From: Duganella zoogloeoides
Lineage (GTDB): Bacteria > Pseudomonadota > Gammaproteobacteria > Burkholderiales > Burkholderiaceae_D
Direction: 5' to 3'
NCBI RefSeq assembly: GCF_034479515.1
Contig: NZ_CP140152.1
Location: 5,828,001 to 5,892,000 of the forward strand
Length of the DNA: 64,000 nucleotides
Below are positions 50,638 through 60,004 of the stretch, piece by piece (the first letter of the stretch is position 1; each line of letters begins with the position of its first letter). The translations under genes and the position numbers were made by a program. Below the pieces are notes generated by a model, which was given only the letters and a program-made list of their open reading frames with translations, ran no database searches and was not told the origin of the DNA.

Positions 50638-53600
50638 CGACTTCCCTCCCCTGGGTCCAGCCACGCGACAATGGTGGCGATCATCTCGTCGGCATCGACC
50701 GGCTTTGAAATGAAACCATCCATGCCGGCCGCCAGGCATTCGCCGCGCTCGGCCTGGGTGACGCCCGCGCTCATGGCCAGGATCGGCGTGCACACGCCGC
50801 GTTCGCGCAGCAGGCGCGTGGCCTCGTAGCCGTCCATCACCGGCATTTGCACGTCCATCAGGATGATGTCGAACGGCGCCTGCGCCATGGCCAGCAGTTC
50901 CAGCGCATCGCGGCCGTTTTCCGCCACCGTTGGTGTGGCGCCCGCCAGTTCCAGCAGGCGCGAAGCGACCAGCTGGTTGATCGGGTTGTCCTCCACCAGC
51001 AGCAGGCGCCGGCCCGCCAGCGGCCTGGCCTGGTGCTGCGGGGCCTCGGCGATCGGTTCGCCGGGGCCATCACGCTGGCCGGGATCGGCCAGTTGCGCCA
51101 GCAGCCGCAGCAAGGCGCGGCGCGTGACCGGCTTGGCCACCGCGCCGTCGAACAGGGCATCGTCGAACGCCGGTCCGGCCGGCGCATGCATCAGCACCAG
51201 CTGCATGCCGGCCGCGCGCGCCGCCGCCCGCAGGCGTTCGGGCGCGGCCGCGTACAGGCCCGCGCTGACCAGCGCCACGCCGCTGTGCGCACCGTCTTCG
51301 GCCTGCTGGTGCAGCCAGGCGATGGCTTCATCGACGGTATTGGCGCTGTGCGCCGGCAGCCCGTAAAACGCGGCGTTCTGCAGCAACGCCTTGAGCGATG
51401 CCAGGTGGGCGTCGATGAACAGCAGCGGGCCGGCGGCCACTGCTGGCAGCAGCGGTTCGGGCTCCGGCCCCGGGCCGGGACTCGGCGCCAGGGCCACCGG
51501 CAGCGTGACCGTAAACTCGGCGCCGGCGCCGGTCGCGCTGGTGACCGCAATGTTGCCCTTCATCAGCGCCACCAGCTTGCGCGAAATGGTCAGTCCCAGG
51601 CCGGTGCCGCCGTACTTGCGCGAGGTGGACATGTCGGCCTGCTCGAACGGCTGGAACAGGCGCTGCTGCTGGTCCGCCGACATGCCGATGCCGGTGTCGC
51701 GCACGGTGATCGCCAGCTCGTCGCCATGCAGCGCCAGGCTTACCACCACTTCGCCGGCAGCGGTGAATTTCAGGGCGTTGTTGACCAGGTTGGTGATGAT
51801 CTGGCGCATGCGCATGGCGTCGCCGACGAGCCGTTCCGGGAAGTCGGCCGGCACCACGATGGCCAGCTCCACCCCGGGCTTGCGGCCCGAGGACAGCATG
51901 GCCGCTTCGGCCGCCTCGATCAGGCCGTGGGTGTCGAACGCTTCGTGCTCGATCTGGATTTTGCCCGCTTCGATCTTGGAAAAGTCGAGGATGTCGTTGA
52001 TGATGTGCAGCAGCGAACGGCCGCACGATTCGATCAGTTCCAGGTAGCCGCGCTGCTCGCCGGTCAGGCGGGTATTGCCGAGCAAATGCGAGGCGCCCAG
52101 TACTGCGTTCATCGGCGTGCGGATCTCGTGGCTCATGTTGGCGACGAATTCGCTCTTGGCGCGGTTGGCAGCTTCGGCCAGTTTTTCGTTGGCCGCCTGG
52201 GTGATCTCGATCTGCTTGCGCGCGGTGATGTCGGTGACCAGGATGTGAAAGCCGCGCACCGGGCCATCGCCATCGGCGTCGGGAATGAAATCGGTCATGA
52301 AGTGCTGCGGCCAGCCGGGGCGGTCGAACGCTTCCTCGAAATGCACGGTGGCGCCATCGAGCACGCGCGCGATGCGGCCGCGCAGCACACCGTACACGTC
52401 GTCGCCCAGCACTGCAGCCATGTGATGCCCGATCATGGCGTCCGGAGCAATGCCCAGGATGCGCTGGTGGGCGTGGTTGGCAAAGCGATAGACATGGTCG
52501 CGATCGACATACGCGATCAGCGCCGGACTGTTGTTGGCGATGGTGCGCAGGAATTTTTCGCTGTCGTGGGCCTTGCGCTGCGCCGCGCGCTCCTGCTCCT
52601 CGCTGCGCGACTTGGCGGCCAGCGACGCTTCGAGCGCCTCGGTACGCTGCGCCACCTTGTGTTCGAGCGCGGCGTTGAGGGTATTGAGTTCGTCGCGCTT
52701 TTGCGCGAGGCGCGCCAGCAGCGCATCGAACGCGCCGGTGAGCGTGTGCACTTCGTAAAAGCCGCCGCGCACCGACAGCGTGGCGCCATTGGTGTCATCC
52801 TGGTCGGTACTGGCGCCGATGGCCGCTGCCGCCTCGGCTGCGGCCAGGAGCGGCGCGGTCAGTTTGCGCGCCAGCAGCCAGCCGCCCACCGAAAACAGCA
52901 GCGTGAGCACGATACCGCTCTGGTAGATGCGGCGCTGCATATTGACCACGTGGGCGTACGCGCTATCGGCCTGCTGGCGCGCCAGCACGGTCCAGCCCAG
53001 GCCCGGGTAGTCGCCCTTGCCGTGGGTGGCATAGCGCGCCGTGATATAGCGCCTGCCATCGACCCATTGCAGCTCGGTGGCCACCGGCGACGCTGCCGGC
53101 GCGCCGGGCGCCAGCCGTTCGAGCCGGTTGCCGACCGCGTCGTCGGGTCCCATCAGCACGGTGCCGTCGGCCGCCAGCACCATGATCTCCACCGGACGGT
53201 CGGCCACCGGCGCGTTGAACATGCGCCCCAGCTGGCCGATCCAGCCCCAGCTCAGGTGCGCGCCCAGCACGCCGGGCGCTACACCACCGGGCGTGGCCAG
53301 GCGCACCGGAAAAGCCAGATCGACGAAGCGCTGCGGATTGCCGCGGTCGAGCGGCAAATGCTTGGCCAGCAGCTTGGCGTCGTGGACATCGTGGACGAAG
53401 ATGCCCTTGACGGCGTCGCTGAACCACGGCCGCTTCGAGACGTCCACGCCTTCGAGCAGGCCGCCGGTGCTGGCCACGACCTTGCCATCGGCACCGGCCA
53501 GGCCGATCCACGCGTACTGCGGGGCGGAGCTCTGCACCTGTTCGAGCAGCTCGCGGCGGGCGGCGGTGGCGCGGCCGGCATAGGCGGAGTCGCGGTCGAT

Positions 53601-53837
53601 GCGCTCGGCCAGCTGGCGCACTTCCAGATAGCGCGTGGCCATGTTGTCGTCGATCATATCGGCCGCCGTGCGGGCCCGCTCGGCCAGGATCTCGCCGACC
53701 GTGCGCTTGATGTCGGTGGTGGCGATGCCGCCCACGATCCACACCATCAGGCCCGTGACCAGCAGCGTGGCGGCCGCGATCACGATCGTCAGCAGGGTGC
53801 TGAGGCCGGGCAGGCGGCGGCTGTCGCGCAAACTCAT
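50634..53837 (-). CDS. Membrane hybrid histidine kinase with Cache and PAS domains
   Basis: 1067-residue sensor. Membrane helices at about 12-35 and 292-312 flank a periplasmic Cache-like domain ([29 protein letters not shown]). A HAMP-like linker, a coiled coil (about 370-430) and a PAS domain (about 440-550) follow. The HisKA H570 is in [13 protein letters not shown]; the ATPase has [15 protein letters not shown] and [14 protein letters not shown] first receiver-like domain (about 740-850) lacks the phosphoacceptor aspartate, having LVSAG where LxxD is expected; the last receiver is intact with D995 in ILMDVQMP. Start ATG 53837 has GGTGAT upstream. It is divergent from the TonB-dependent receptor; a link in sensing is possible but unproven. 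Confidence 0.88.
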
Positions 53838-53995
53838 GGGGATCACCGGTGTGAATGTCTTGGGAGAAAAGTCTAACACACGGCCTGTGGCGCGGATGGC
53901 ACGGGCAACATGCAAAAAACAGATAACCACGGCACAAATCATTCGTTCCTTTCGCCTTGCTTGCACCTTTATAGTGCACAGATTATCGACTTGCC

Positions 53996-56596
53996 ATGAT
54001 TGCTGCCATGTTTTCTTCCCGCTTGCCCCTGACCCCGCTGCGCCTGACCCTGGCGGTGGCTGCCGCCCTGCCGCTGCTGGCCAGCGCCCAGACCGATGCA
54101 CCCTCTGACATGGCCCGCGTGACCGTCACCGGCTCGAATTTGCGTGTGACACAGAAGGAAGGCGCCAGCGCGGTCCAGGTGCTCACCGCCAAGGACCTGG
54201 CCGCCACCGGCAAGACCGCCGTGGCCGACGTGCTGCGCGCGATTTCCGCCAACAGCGGCAACAGCTATAACGAGCAGTACACGGGCAGCTTCTCGGCCGG
54301 CACGGCCGGCCTGTCGCTGCGCGGCCTGGGCCAGAAGAACACGCTGATCCTGGTGAACGGCAAACGCGTGGCCAGTTTCGCCACCGCGCAAAACCTGCAA
54401 GAGACCTTTGTCGATCTCAACAGCCTGCCGATGGAGGCGGTGCAGCGCATCGAGATCCTCAAGGACGGCGCCTCGTCGGTGTACGGCTCGGACGCGGTGG
54501 CGGGCGTGGTCAACATCATCCTGTACCAGCAGTTCACCGGCACCGAGATCAAGGCGCAGGCGGGCAGCTCCACCGAAGGCACGGGCCAGACCGAAAAAAG
54601 CGTGGCGCTGAAAACCGGTTTCGGCGATCTCGATCGCGACGGCTACAGCGTGGTGCTGTCGGCCGACGCGATGGAACGCGACAAGCTCCAGCAAAGCGAT
54701 GTGGCCTGGATGGCCGGCAGCGACTTCCGCAACTACAAGAATGGCACGCTGGCGTGGGTGCCCACCAATTACTACGGTACCGACCCTACCCGGCTGCTCG
54801 GCAGCGCCCAGGGTCCGCTGCAACTGGTGCCCTACGACGCCATCACCCCGGGCAAGGCCGGCACCGTGCTGGCGTATAACCCGGCTCAATATAAAACCCT
54901 GATCCCGGGCGTGAAACGCGTGCACACGGCGCTGCTGGGCACCGTGCGGCTCGACGCCGATACCGACGTTTACGCCGACCTGCTGTACGGTTATTCGAGC
55001 GCCGCGCAAACCTTCAGCGCGCCGCTCACGGTGGGCACCGGCCTGCGCGCGTGGAACAACGCCACCCAGTCGCTCGACGACATCGCCGTCACGCTGCCGG
55101 TGGGACACCCGAACAATCCGGGCGCCACGCCGGTGGCCATCAACGCCACCCTGTTCGACCTCGGTCCGCGCATGAAGGTGGGCCGGGTGGACTTTTACCG
55201 CGCGCTCACCGGCATCAAAGGCACGGCCGCAGGCTGGACCTACGACGCATCGATCGGCCGTTCGGGCAGCAAGCTCAAGGAGACGGTGGATAACTTCGTC
55301 AATCGCTACGTGTTCCAGGACGTGCTGGCCAGTGGCAGCTACAACTTCGCCAACCAGTCGGCCAACAGCGAAGCGGTGCGCCAGGCCCTGCGCCTGTCCA
55401 CCCTGCGCCCGGCGGAATCGACACTGACCACGGTGGACTTCTCAGCCTCGCGCGATCTGTTCGCGCTGCCCGCCGGCACGGTGGGCTTCGCATTCGGCGC
55501 TCAGTGGCGGCGCGAGGAAATGGATTCCAACACGTCCACCGCCGTGTTGAGCGGCACCGAGCTGCGCCCGGCGATCAATATCATCAAGGGCCAACGCGAC
55601 GTCTCGGCGCTGTTTGCCGAGTTTAACGTGCCGCTGCGTCAAGACCTGAACCTGAACCTGGCCGGCCGCGCCGACCGCTACGACGATTTCGGCAGTTCGT
55701 TCTCGCCCAAGGTGAGCCTGCGCTACGAGCCGTTCAACTGGCTGCTGCTGCGCGGTACGGCCTCGCGTGGCTTCCGGGCGCCGTCGCTGCCGGAAAGCAC
55801 CAACAGTACGGCGGTCAGTTACGCCAGCGTGCTCGATCCGCGCGACCCGGTCTCGCCCACCCAGGCACGCGGCATCACCAACATCACGCGCGCCAACACC
55901 GATCTGAGTCCCGAGCGGTCGAACAACCTGAACCTGGGCGTAGTGATCGCACCGACCAAGAACAGCAGCATCGGGCTCGATTACTACCGGATCCGCCAGA
56001 AAGACGTGATCGGCACCGAAACCGCCGACACCATCATCGCCAACGAAGCCACCGCGCCGCAAAACATCGTGCGCGGCGTCGATGGCCGCATTTTGACCCT
56101 GTACCGCCAGTATGCGAACCAGGGCGAGCGCCACGTGTCGGGCCTCGACCTCGACGCCCGTTATACATTCATCGGTGGCGGCTGGGGCAATCTCACCATC
56201 AACGGCCAGTTGAGCCGGGTATTGAAATTCGAAGCGCCGCTGTCCACCGGCGCCAGGCTGACCGACGGCGCCGGCACCAACTACTTCGGCTCGATACCGA
56301 AATGGCGCGGCGTGACGGCGGCCACCTGGGACATCGGCCAGTGGTCGAACACCGTGACCTGGAACTACACCGACGGCTACGAACAAACCACGCGCAAGGG
56401 CGACACCGTGGCGCCGATCGGCACGCTGGACCTGAACCTGGCGTGGCGGGTGACGCCGCAAACGTCGGTGGGACTGGTGGTGTCGAACCTGACCGACAAG
56501 CGGCCGTCGTGGGATTCGTCCACGGCATTCTTCGACTACACCCAGGCCGACCCGCGCGGGCGCTTTGCTGCGCTCAAGCTGTCGCACAAGTTCTGA
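53996..56596 (+). CDS. TonB-dependent receptor
   Basis: 866-residue outer-membrane transporter. A signal peptide (about 1-32, ending LASAQ) is followed by a plug domain ([53 protein letters not shown]) and a 22-strand beta-barrel ending LSHKF, with the terminal phenylalanine needed for barrel assembly. No N-terminal signalling domain is present, so it does not directly control a sigma factor. It imports a ligand by TonB energy; the ligand is unknown, and the nearby Fur-box-linked reductase only weakly suggests iron. Start could be ATG 53996 or the one four codons later. A TATAGT at 53970-53975 may be its -10. Confidence 0.92.
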   Translation: MIAAMFSSRLPLTPLRLTLAVAAALPLLASAQTDAPSDMARVTVTGSNLRVTQKEGASAVQVLTAKDLAATGKTAVADVLRAISANSGNSYNEQYTGSFSAGTAGLSLRGLGQKNTLILVNGKRVASFATAQNLQETFVDLNSLPMEAVQRIEILKDGASSVYGSDAVAGVVNIILYQQFTGTEIKAQAGSSTEGTGQTEKSVALKTGFGDLDRDGYSVVLSADAMERDKLQQSDVAWMAGSDFRNYKNGTLAWVPTNYYGTDPTRLLGSAQGPLQLVPYDAITPGKAGTVLAYNPAQYKTLIPGVKRVHTALLGTVRLDADTDVYADLLYGYSSAAQTFSAPLTVGTGLRAWNNATQSLDDIAVTLPVGHPNNPGATPVAINATLFDLGPRMKVGRVDFYRALTGIKGTAAGWTYDASIGRSGSKLKETVDNFVNRYVFQDVLASGSYNFANQSANSEAVRQALRLSTLRPAESTLTTVDFSASRDLFALPAGTVGFAFGAQWRREEMDSNTSTAVLSGTELRPAINIIKGQRDVSALFAEFNVPLRQDLNLNLAGRADRYDDFGSSFSPKVSLRYEPFNWLLLRGTASRGFRAPSLPESTNSTAVSYASVLDPRDPVSPTQARGITNITRANTDLSPERSNNLNLGVVIAPTKNSSIGLDYYRIRQKDVIGTETADTIIANEATAPQNIVRGVDGRILTLYRQYANQGERHVSGLDLDARYTFIGGGWGNLTINGQLSRVLKFEAPLSTGARLTDGAGTNYFGSIPKWRGVTAATWDIGQWSNTVTWNYTDGYEQTTRKGDTVAPIGTLDLNLAWRVTPQTSVGLVVSNLTDKRPSWDSSTAFFDYTQADPRGRFAALKLSHKF

Positions 56597-56670
56597 GCCC
56601 GCACCGCCATGCGGGGCTTGCCCGCATTGGCGACGCCAGCGCACCACGCTGGCAGTCGTCCGCGTGAGCC

Positions 56671-57528
56671 CTACTTTCCATTGACTTCAGCGGCCAGCGT
56701 TTGCTCCAATCGATGCTGGCCCTTGGCCGCGTAGTCGCGGCAGGCCTGGCGGTCGATGAAGGCGGTATTGCCTTCGGCCGGCTGGCGTGCCTTGCGCTGC
56801 CACAGGTTGCTGGCCTCCGGGTGGGCGGACACCAGGATGTCGCAATCGAATCCCGCCACCGTGGCGATCGATTTTTTCACGTCCGCCAGCGCGGTCGGAT
56901 ACAGCGGGTCGCCGCTGTAGCGGAACTTGCCGTCGCTGATCGCGGAGAGGCTGTCGGCATATACCATGGCGGCAGTCTTGCCGCCCTCCGTGGACTGCCA
57001 GGTCCAGCTGGTGCCGCCCTGGGTGTGGCCGGGCGTGTAGTGGGCGGTAACGGCCAGCGGGCCCACCCTGACTACCTCGCCATCGCGCACGGCGCGGGTG
57101 TTGGCCACCGCCGCCAGCGGCGTGGTGAGCATCGCGTATTGCGGGTCGCCCCGGCTCTTGCTGCCGGTGCGCAGCATGGCTGCACCGTGCACGCTGGCCA
57201 GCACGGCGGCGCCGGTCATTTTCTGCAACTCGGCGATGCCGCCCGCATGGTCGAAATGCTCGTGCGAGTTGAGGATGATTTTAATGTCCTCGAGCTTGAA
57301 GCCCAACTGGCGTATGTGCGCGGCGATGGCTGCCGGGGCCTTCGGGCCGGCGCCGTCGATCAGGATATGTCCCTGCTTCGACGTGATCAGCACGGAACTG
57401 AGGCCCTCGGTGCCCACGCAATACGTGTTGCCGAACAGGGCGAACGGCTCTTGCGGGCCGTCCCAGTCGGCGGCGCAGACGGACAGGGCTGGCAGCGCTG
57501 CCAGCAGGGTGAGCAACAGGCGTTTCAT
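56671..57528 (-). CDS. Subclass B3 metallo-beta-lactamase family protein
   Basis: 285-residue periplasmic zinc hydrolase with a signal peptide of about 20 residues (ending SVCAA). Zinc-site residues are complete: H89, H91, D93, H94 in NSHEHFDHAGG, H168 in TPGHTQGG and H236 in SAHPEAS, the pattern of subclass B3 enzymes such as L1 and THIN-B. Length is right for B3. It may hydrolyse penicillins, cephalosporins and carbapenems; B3-like enzymes with other roles exist, so resistance is not proven by sequence. ATG 57528 has GGGAG five bases upstream. No LysR-type AmpR neighbour; a CRP-like palindrome lies just upstream. Confidence 0.88.
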   Translation of the reverse strand: MKRLLLTLLAALPALSVCAADWDGPQEPFALFGNTYCVGTEGLSSVLITSKQGHILIDGAGPKAPAAIAAHIRQLGFKLEDIKIILNSHEHFDHAGGIAELQKMTGAAVLASVHGAAMLRTGSKSRGDPQYAMLTTPLAAVANTRAVRDGEVVRVGPLAVTAHYTPGHTQGGTSWTWQSTEGGKTAAMVYADSLSAISDGKFRYSGDPLYPTALADVKKSIATVAGFDCDILVSAHPEASNLWQRKARQPAEGNTAFIDRQACRDYAAKGQHRLEQTLAAEVNGK

Positions 57529-57546
57529 GGAATCTCCCGGAATGTA

Positions 57547-57582
57547 TGCGACGAATGACACCATTGTGCGACATATGTCACA
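57547..57582. promoter_or_regulatory. CRP-like palindrome and a second half-matching copy
   Basis: TGCGA-N6-TCACA at 57567-57582 differs in one base from the CRP consensus TGTGA-N6-TCACA. A weaker copy, TGCGA-N6-ACACC, starts exactly 20 bases away at 57547. Both lie 20-55 bases upstream of the beta-lactamase start. Confidence 0.45.
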
Positions 57583-57637
57583 TAAACGTCAAGCTTCGGT
57601 CGATTGCTAAGCTGTCACAACTTCTTACAAATATCGC

Positions 57638-57667
57638 TTGCGATTAAATCGCACACTATGTATAGTG
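57638..57667 (+). promoter_or_regulatory. ohr promoter with two overlapping palindromes
   Basis: TTGCGA (57638-57643) and TATAGT (57661-57666) with a 17-base spacer form a good sigma-70 promoter. Two perfect inverted repeats cover it: TGCGATT-A-AATCGCA (57639-57653) over the -35 and spacer, and CACTAT-GT-ATAGTG (57654-57667) over the -10. This fits repression by a dimeric MarR/OhrR-type regulator. Confidence 0.65.
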
Positions 57668-57776
57668 GTGTTCATGGGCGCTACGCAAATATAAAGACGC
57701 AGCGCCAAAGTGAAACAACGCATTAAAATTGAAAAGTTGTTCCCTCATTCACCGTAGTCTCTGAAAGGAATACATC

Positions 57777-58202
57777 ATGTCGATCGAAAAAGTTCTCTAC
57801 CGCGCAACCGCCACCGCTACCGGCGGCCGTGAAGGCAAAGCCGTCTCGTCGGATAACGTGCTGGACGTCAAACTGACCACCCCGAAAGAACTGGGCGGCG
57901 CAGGTAACGCGGGCACCAACCCTGAGCAACTGTTCGCAGCCGGCTACTCGGCCTGCTTCCTGGGCGCGATGAAATTCGTCGGCGGCCGCGACAAGATCGC
58001 CGTACCGGCCGACGTGTCGATCGAAGGCACCGTGGGCATCGGCGCCATTCCGACCGGCTTCGGCATCGAAGTGGAACTGAAAATCTCGCTGCCAGGCCTG
58101 GACCGCGACACCGCGCAGAAACTGGTGGACGCTGCCCACATCGTGTGCCCTTACTCGAACGCCACCCGTGGCAACATCGACGTCACGCTGACCATCGTTT
58201 AA
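57777..58202 (+). CDS. ohr: Organic hydroperoxide resistance protein Ohr
   Basis: 141-residue thiol peroxidase of the Ohr/OsmC family that reduces organic hydroperoxides. The redox pair is C60 in [10 protein letters not shown] and C124 in [13 protein letters not shown]; the conserved arginine (R18) and E50 of the active site are present. The spacing and the C-terminal VCPYSNATR place it in Ohr rather than OsmC. AAAGGA lies seven bases before the ATG. It has its own promoter under two palindromes and a strong terminator, so it is a single-gene unit. No ohrR lies next to it. Confidence 0.95.
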   Translation: MSIEKVLYRATATATGGREGKAVSSDNVLDVKLTTPKELGGAGNAGTNPEQLFAAGYSACFLGAMKFVGGRDKIAVPADVSIEGTVGIGAIPTGFGIEVELKISLPGLDRDTAQKLVDAAHIVCPYSNATRGNIDVTLTIV

Positions 58203-58220
58203 GCTCAGCCGCAGTAACGC

Positions 58221-58254
58221 AAAAGCCGGCATTCGCAAGGATGCCGGCTTTTTT
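58221..58254 (+). terminator. Rho-independent terminator of ohr
   Basis: AAGCCGGCAT pairs with ATGCCGGCTT around an eight-base loop and runs into TTTT; an A-run on the other side allows it to work in both directions. Confidence 0.9.
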
Positions 58255-58292
58255 CACATACAATTATCGTTTCGCATACTTCCGGGACGCAC

Positions 58293-58763
58293 ATGATTGA
58301 GTGGCAATGGTTACCCTTTGACGACATCCCCGCGCGCGACTGGTACGAGGTGCTGCGCCAGCGCCAGCAGGTGTTCATCCTCGAACAAACCTGCCTGTAT
58401 CCCGACATCGACGGTCTCGATCCCCACTGCCACCACCTGATGGCGTGGCGCGAGGTCGATGGCCAGCGCGTGTTGCAGGCAAGCTTGCGGGTGCTGCCGC
58501 CAGGGCTCAAATACGACGAGATGTCGATCGGCCGCGTGCTCACCACGCAGGCTGCGCGCGGTACCGGCATCGGCCGCGCCCTGCTCGATCACGCCATGCC
58601 GCTGGTCGATGCGCTGTACCCGCGCCACGCCTGCCGCATCGGCGCCCAGGCACACCTGGAAAAATTCTATGGCGGCTTTGGTTTTGTCACCGTGACCGAA
58701 CCGTACGACGAGGACGGCATCATGCACATCGACATGCTGCGCCCTGCTTCCCTCACTTCCTAA
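58293..58763 (+). CDS. elaA: GNAT acetyltransferase, ElaA family
   Basis: 156-residue acetyltransferase. Matches to E. coli ElaA are clear: IEWQ at the start, RQQVFILEQTCLYPDIDG, the acetyl-CoA loop RGTGIGRALL at about 88-97, GAQAHLEKFY and EPYDEDGIMHI. The substrate of ElaA is not established. It is convergent with, and overlaps by four bases, the NtrY-like kinase gene. Confidence 0.9.
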   Translation: MIEWQWLPFDDIPARDWYEVLRQRQQVFILEQTCLYPDIDGLDPHCHHLMAWREVDGQRVLQASLRVLPPGLKYDEMSIGRVLTTQAARGTGIGRALLDHAMPLVDALYPRHACRIGAQAHLEKFYGGFGFVTVTEPYDEDGIMHIDMLRPASLTS

Positions 58764-60004
58764 AACGTCAGCATGAAACGCGCGCCGGCGCCGACCGGCC
58801 GCGCATAGCGCACCGTGCCGCCGTTGGCGTGCACCAGGTGCCGCACCATGGCCAGGCCGATGCCACGGCCCTGCTTCCTGGTTGAGAAAAACGGCGTGAA
58901 GATGTGCGCGGCCAGCGCTGCCGGCACGCCGGGGCCATTGTCGGCCACCTCGATGCGCAGCCGCCCGCCCCGGCTCAGGCGCGCCGTGACAGTGGCCTGC
59001 GGCTGCGCCACGCCCGCCGCGGCTGCCGCCTCGGCTGAATTTTTCAGCAGGTTGATCAGCGCCTGTTCCAGCTGGCCCGCATCGATTACCGCTTCCAGCG
59101 ACGCCGGTTCCACCGCAAACACCACCTGCCCGCCCATGGCCTGCCAGCCAGGCGTCACCAGCGCCGCCAGCCGCGCGAACTGCGCTGCCAGCGCCACCCG
59201 TTGCGGTTGCGCTGCCGGCACCGTGGACAGGCTGCGATAACTGGCCACGAAATCGACCAGGCTGGCGGCGCGGCGCGCAATCGCATCGAGTGCGGTATCG
59301 AGGTCGGCGTGGATATCGGCGGGCAGCGTGGCTGCCGCGTCGTCGAGCAAGCCGCACGCGGTGCGCGACAGCGAAGCCACCGGCGTCAGCGAATTCATGA
59401 TTTCGTGGGTGAGCACCTGTACCAGCTCGCGCCAGGCGTTCAGCGCTTCCGCTTCCAGTTCGCTTTCCACCGGCATCAGCGCCACCAGCCGCTGCGGCGC
59501 GCCGTGCAGCGCCAGCGCGGAGACAGCCACCAGCGCGCGCTCGGCGCCGCGCTCGGTGTCGAAGCTGACCAATTGGCGCTGTCCCACCGGCTGCGCCGCC
59601 AGCAGCTCGCGCAGCGCCGCTGGTGCGCTGGCGCGGCCCGGCGCCAGCAGGCGGCGCGCACTGCCGTTGAGCGGCGCCAGCGTGCCGGCGCCGCTGGCGT
59701 GGTCGAGGCGGAACAGCGCGATCGGTGCATGTTCGAGGCGCGCTTCCAGCGCCAGCAGCGCCGGCAACTGATCGTCGCGGTCCCTGGGAGGCGCAGCGCA
59801 ACCACCGGCGGCCTCCATGCGCGGCGGCCGGCGGCCCAGCGCCTGCACGCAGCGCCATAGCAGCGCGGCCGGCATCAGGCCGAGCAGCGCGCACAGCACG
59901 ATGCGGCGCGGCTCGGGTGTGAGCGCGTCGGCCGCCACGGCCAGCGCCAGCAGCGCTGCCACGCTTGCCGCCACACCCAGCTTCTGCCGGCGTTCAGATG
60001 CCAT
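58760..60004 (-). CDS. Histidine kinase, NtrY-like, partner of the sigma-54 activator
   Basis: 414-residue kinase with two N-terminal membrane helices (about 8-25 and 33-50) and almost no periplasmic part, so it likely senses within the membrane or cytosol. A PAS-like region spans about 85-180. The phosphorylated histidine is H200 in LTHEIMNSLTPV; the ATPase has NLLKNSAEA, DNGPGV and GRGIGLAMVRHL. No receiver is attached. The ATG at 60004 lies inside the end of the upstream regulator gene (11-base overlap), so the two are translationally coupled and form a pair. It probably responds to envelope stress or to a substrate of the ABC exporter opposite. Confidence 0.88.
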   Translation of the reverse strand: MASERRQKLGVAASVAALLALAVAADALTPEPRRIVLCALLGLMPAALLWRCVQALGRRPPRMEAAGGCAAPPRDRDDQLPALLALEARLEHAPIALFRLDHASGAGTLAPLNGSARRLLAPGRASAPAALRELLAAQPVGQRQLVSFDTERGAERALVAVSALALHGAPQRLVALMPVESELEAEALNAWRELVQVLTHEIMNSLTPVASLSRTACGLLDDAAATLPADIHADLDTALDAIARRAASLVDFVASYRSLSTVPAAQPQRVALAAQFARLAALVTPGWQAMGGQVVFAVEPASLEAVIDAGQLEQALINLLKNSAEAAAAAGVAQPQATVTARLSRGGRLRIEVADNGPGVPAALAAHIFTPFFSTRKQGRGIGLAMVRHLVHANGGTVRYARPVGAGARFMLTF

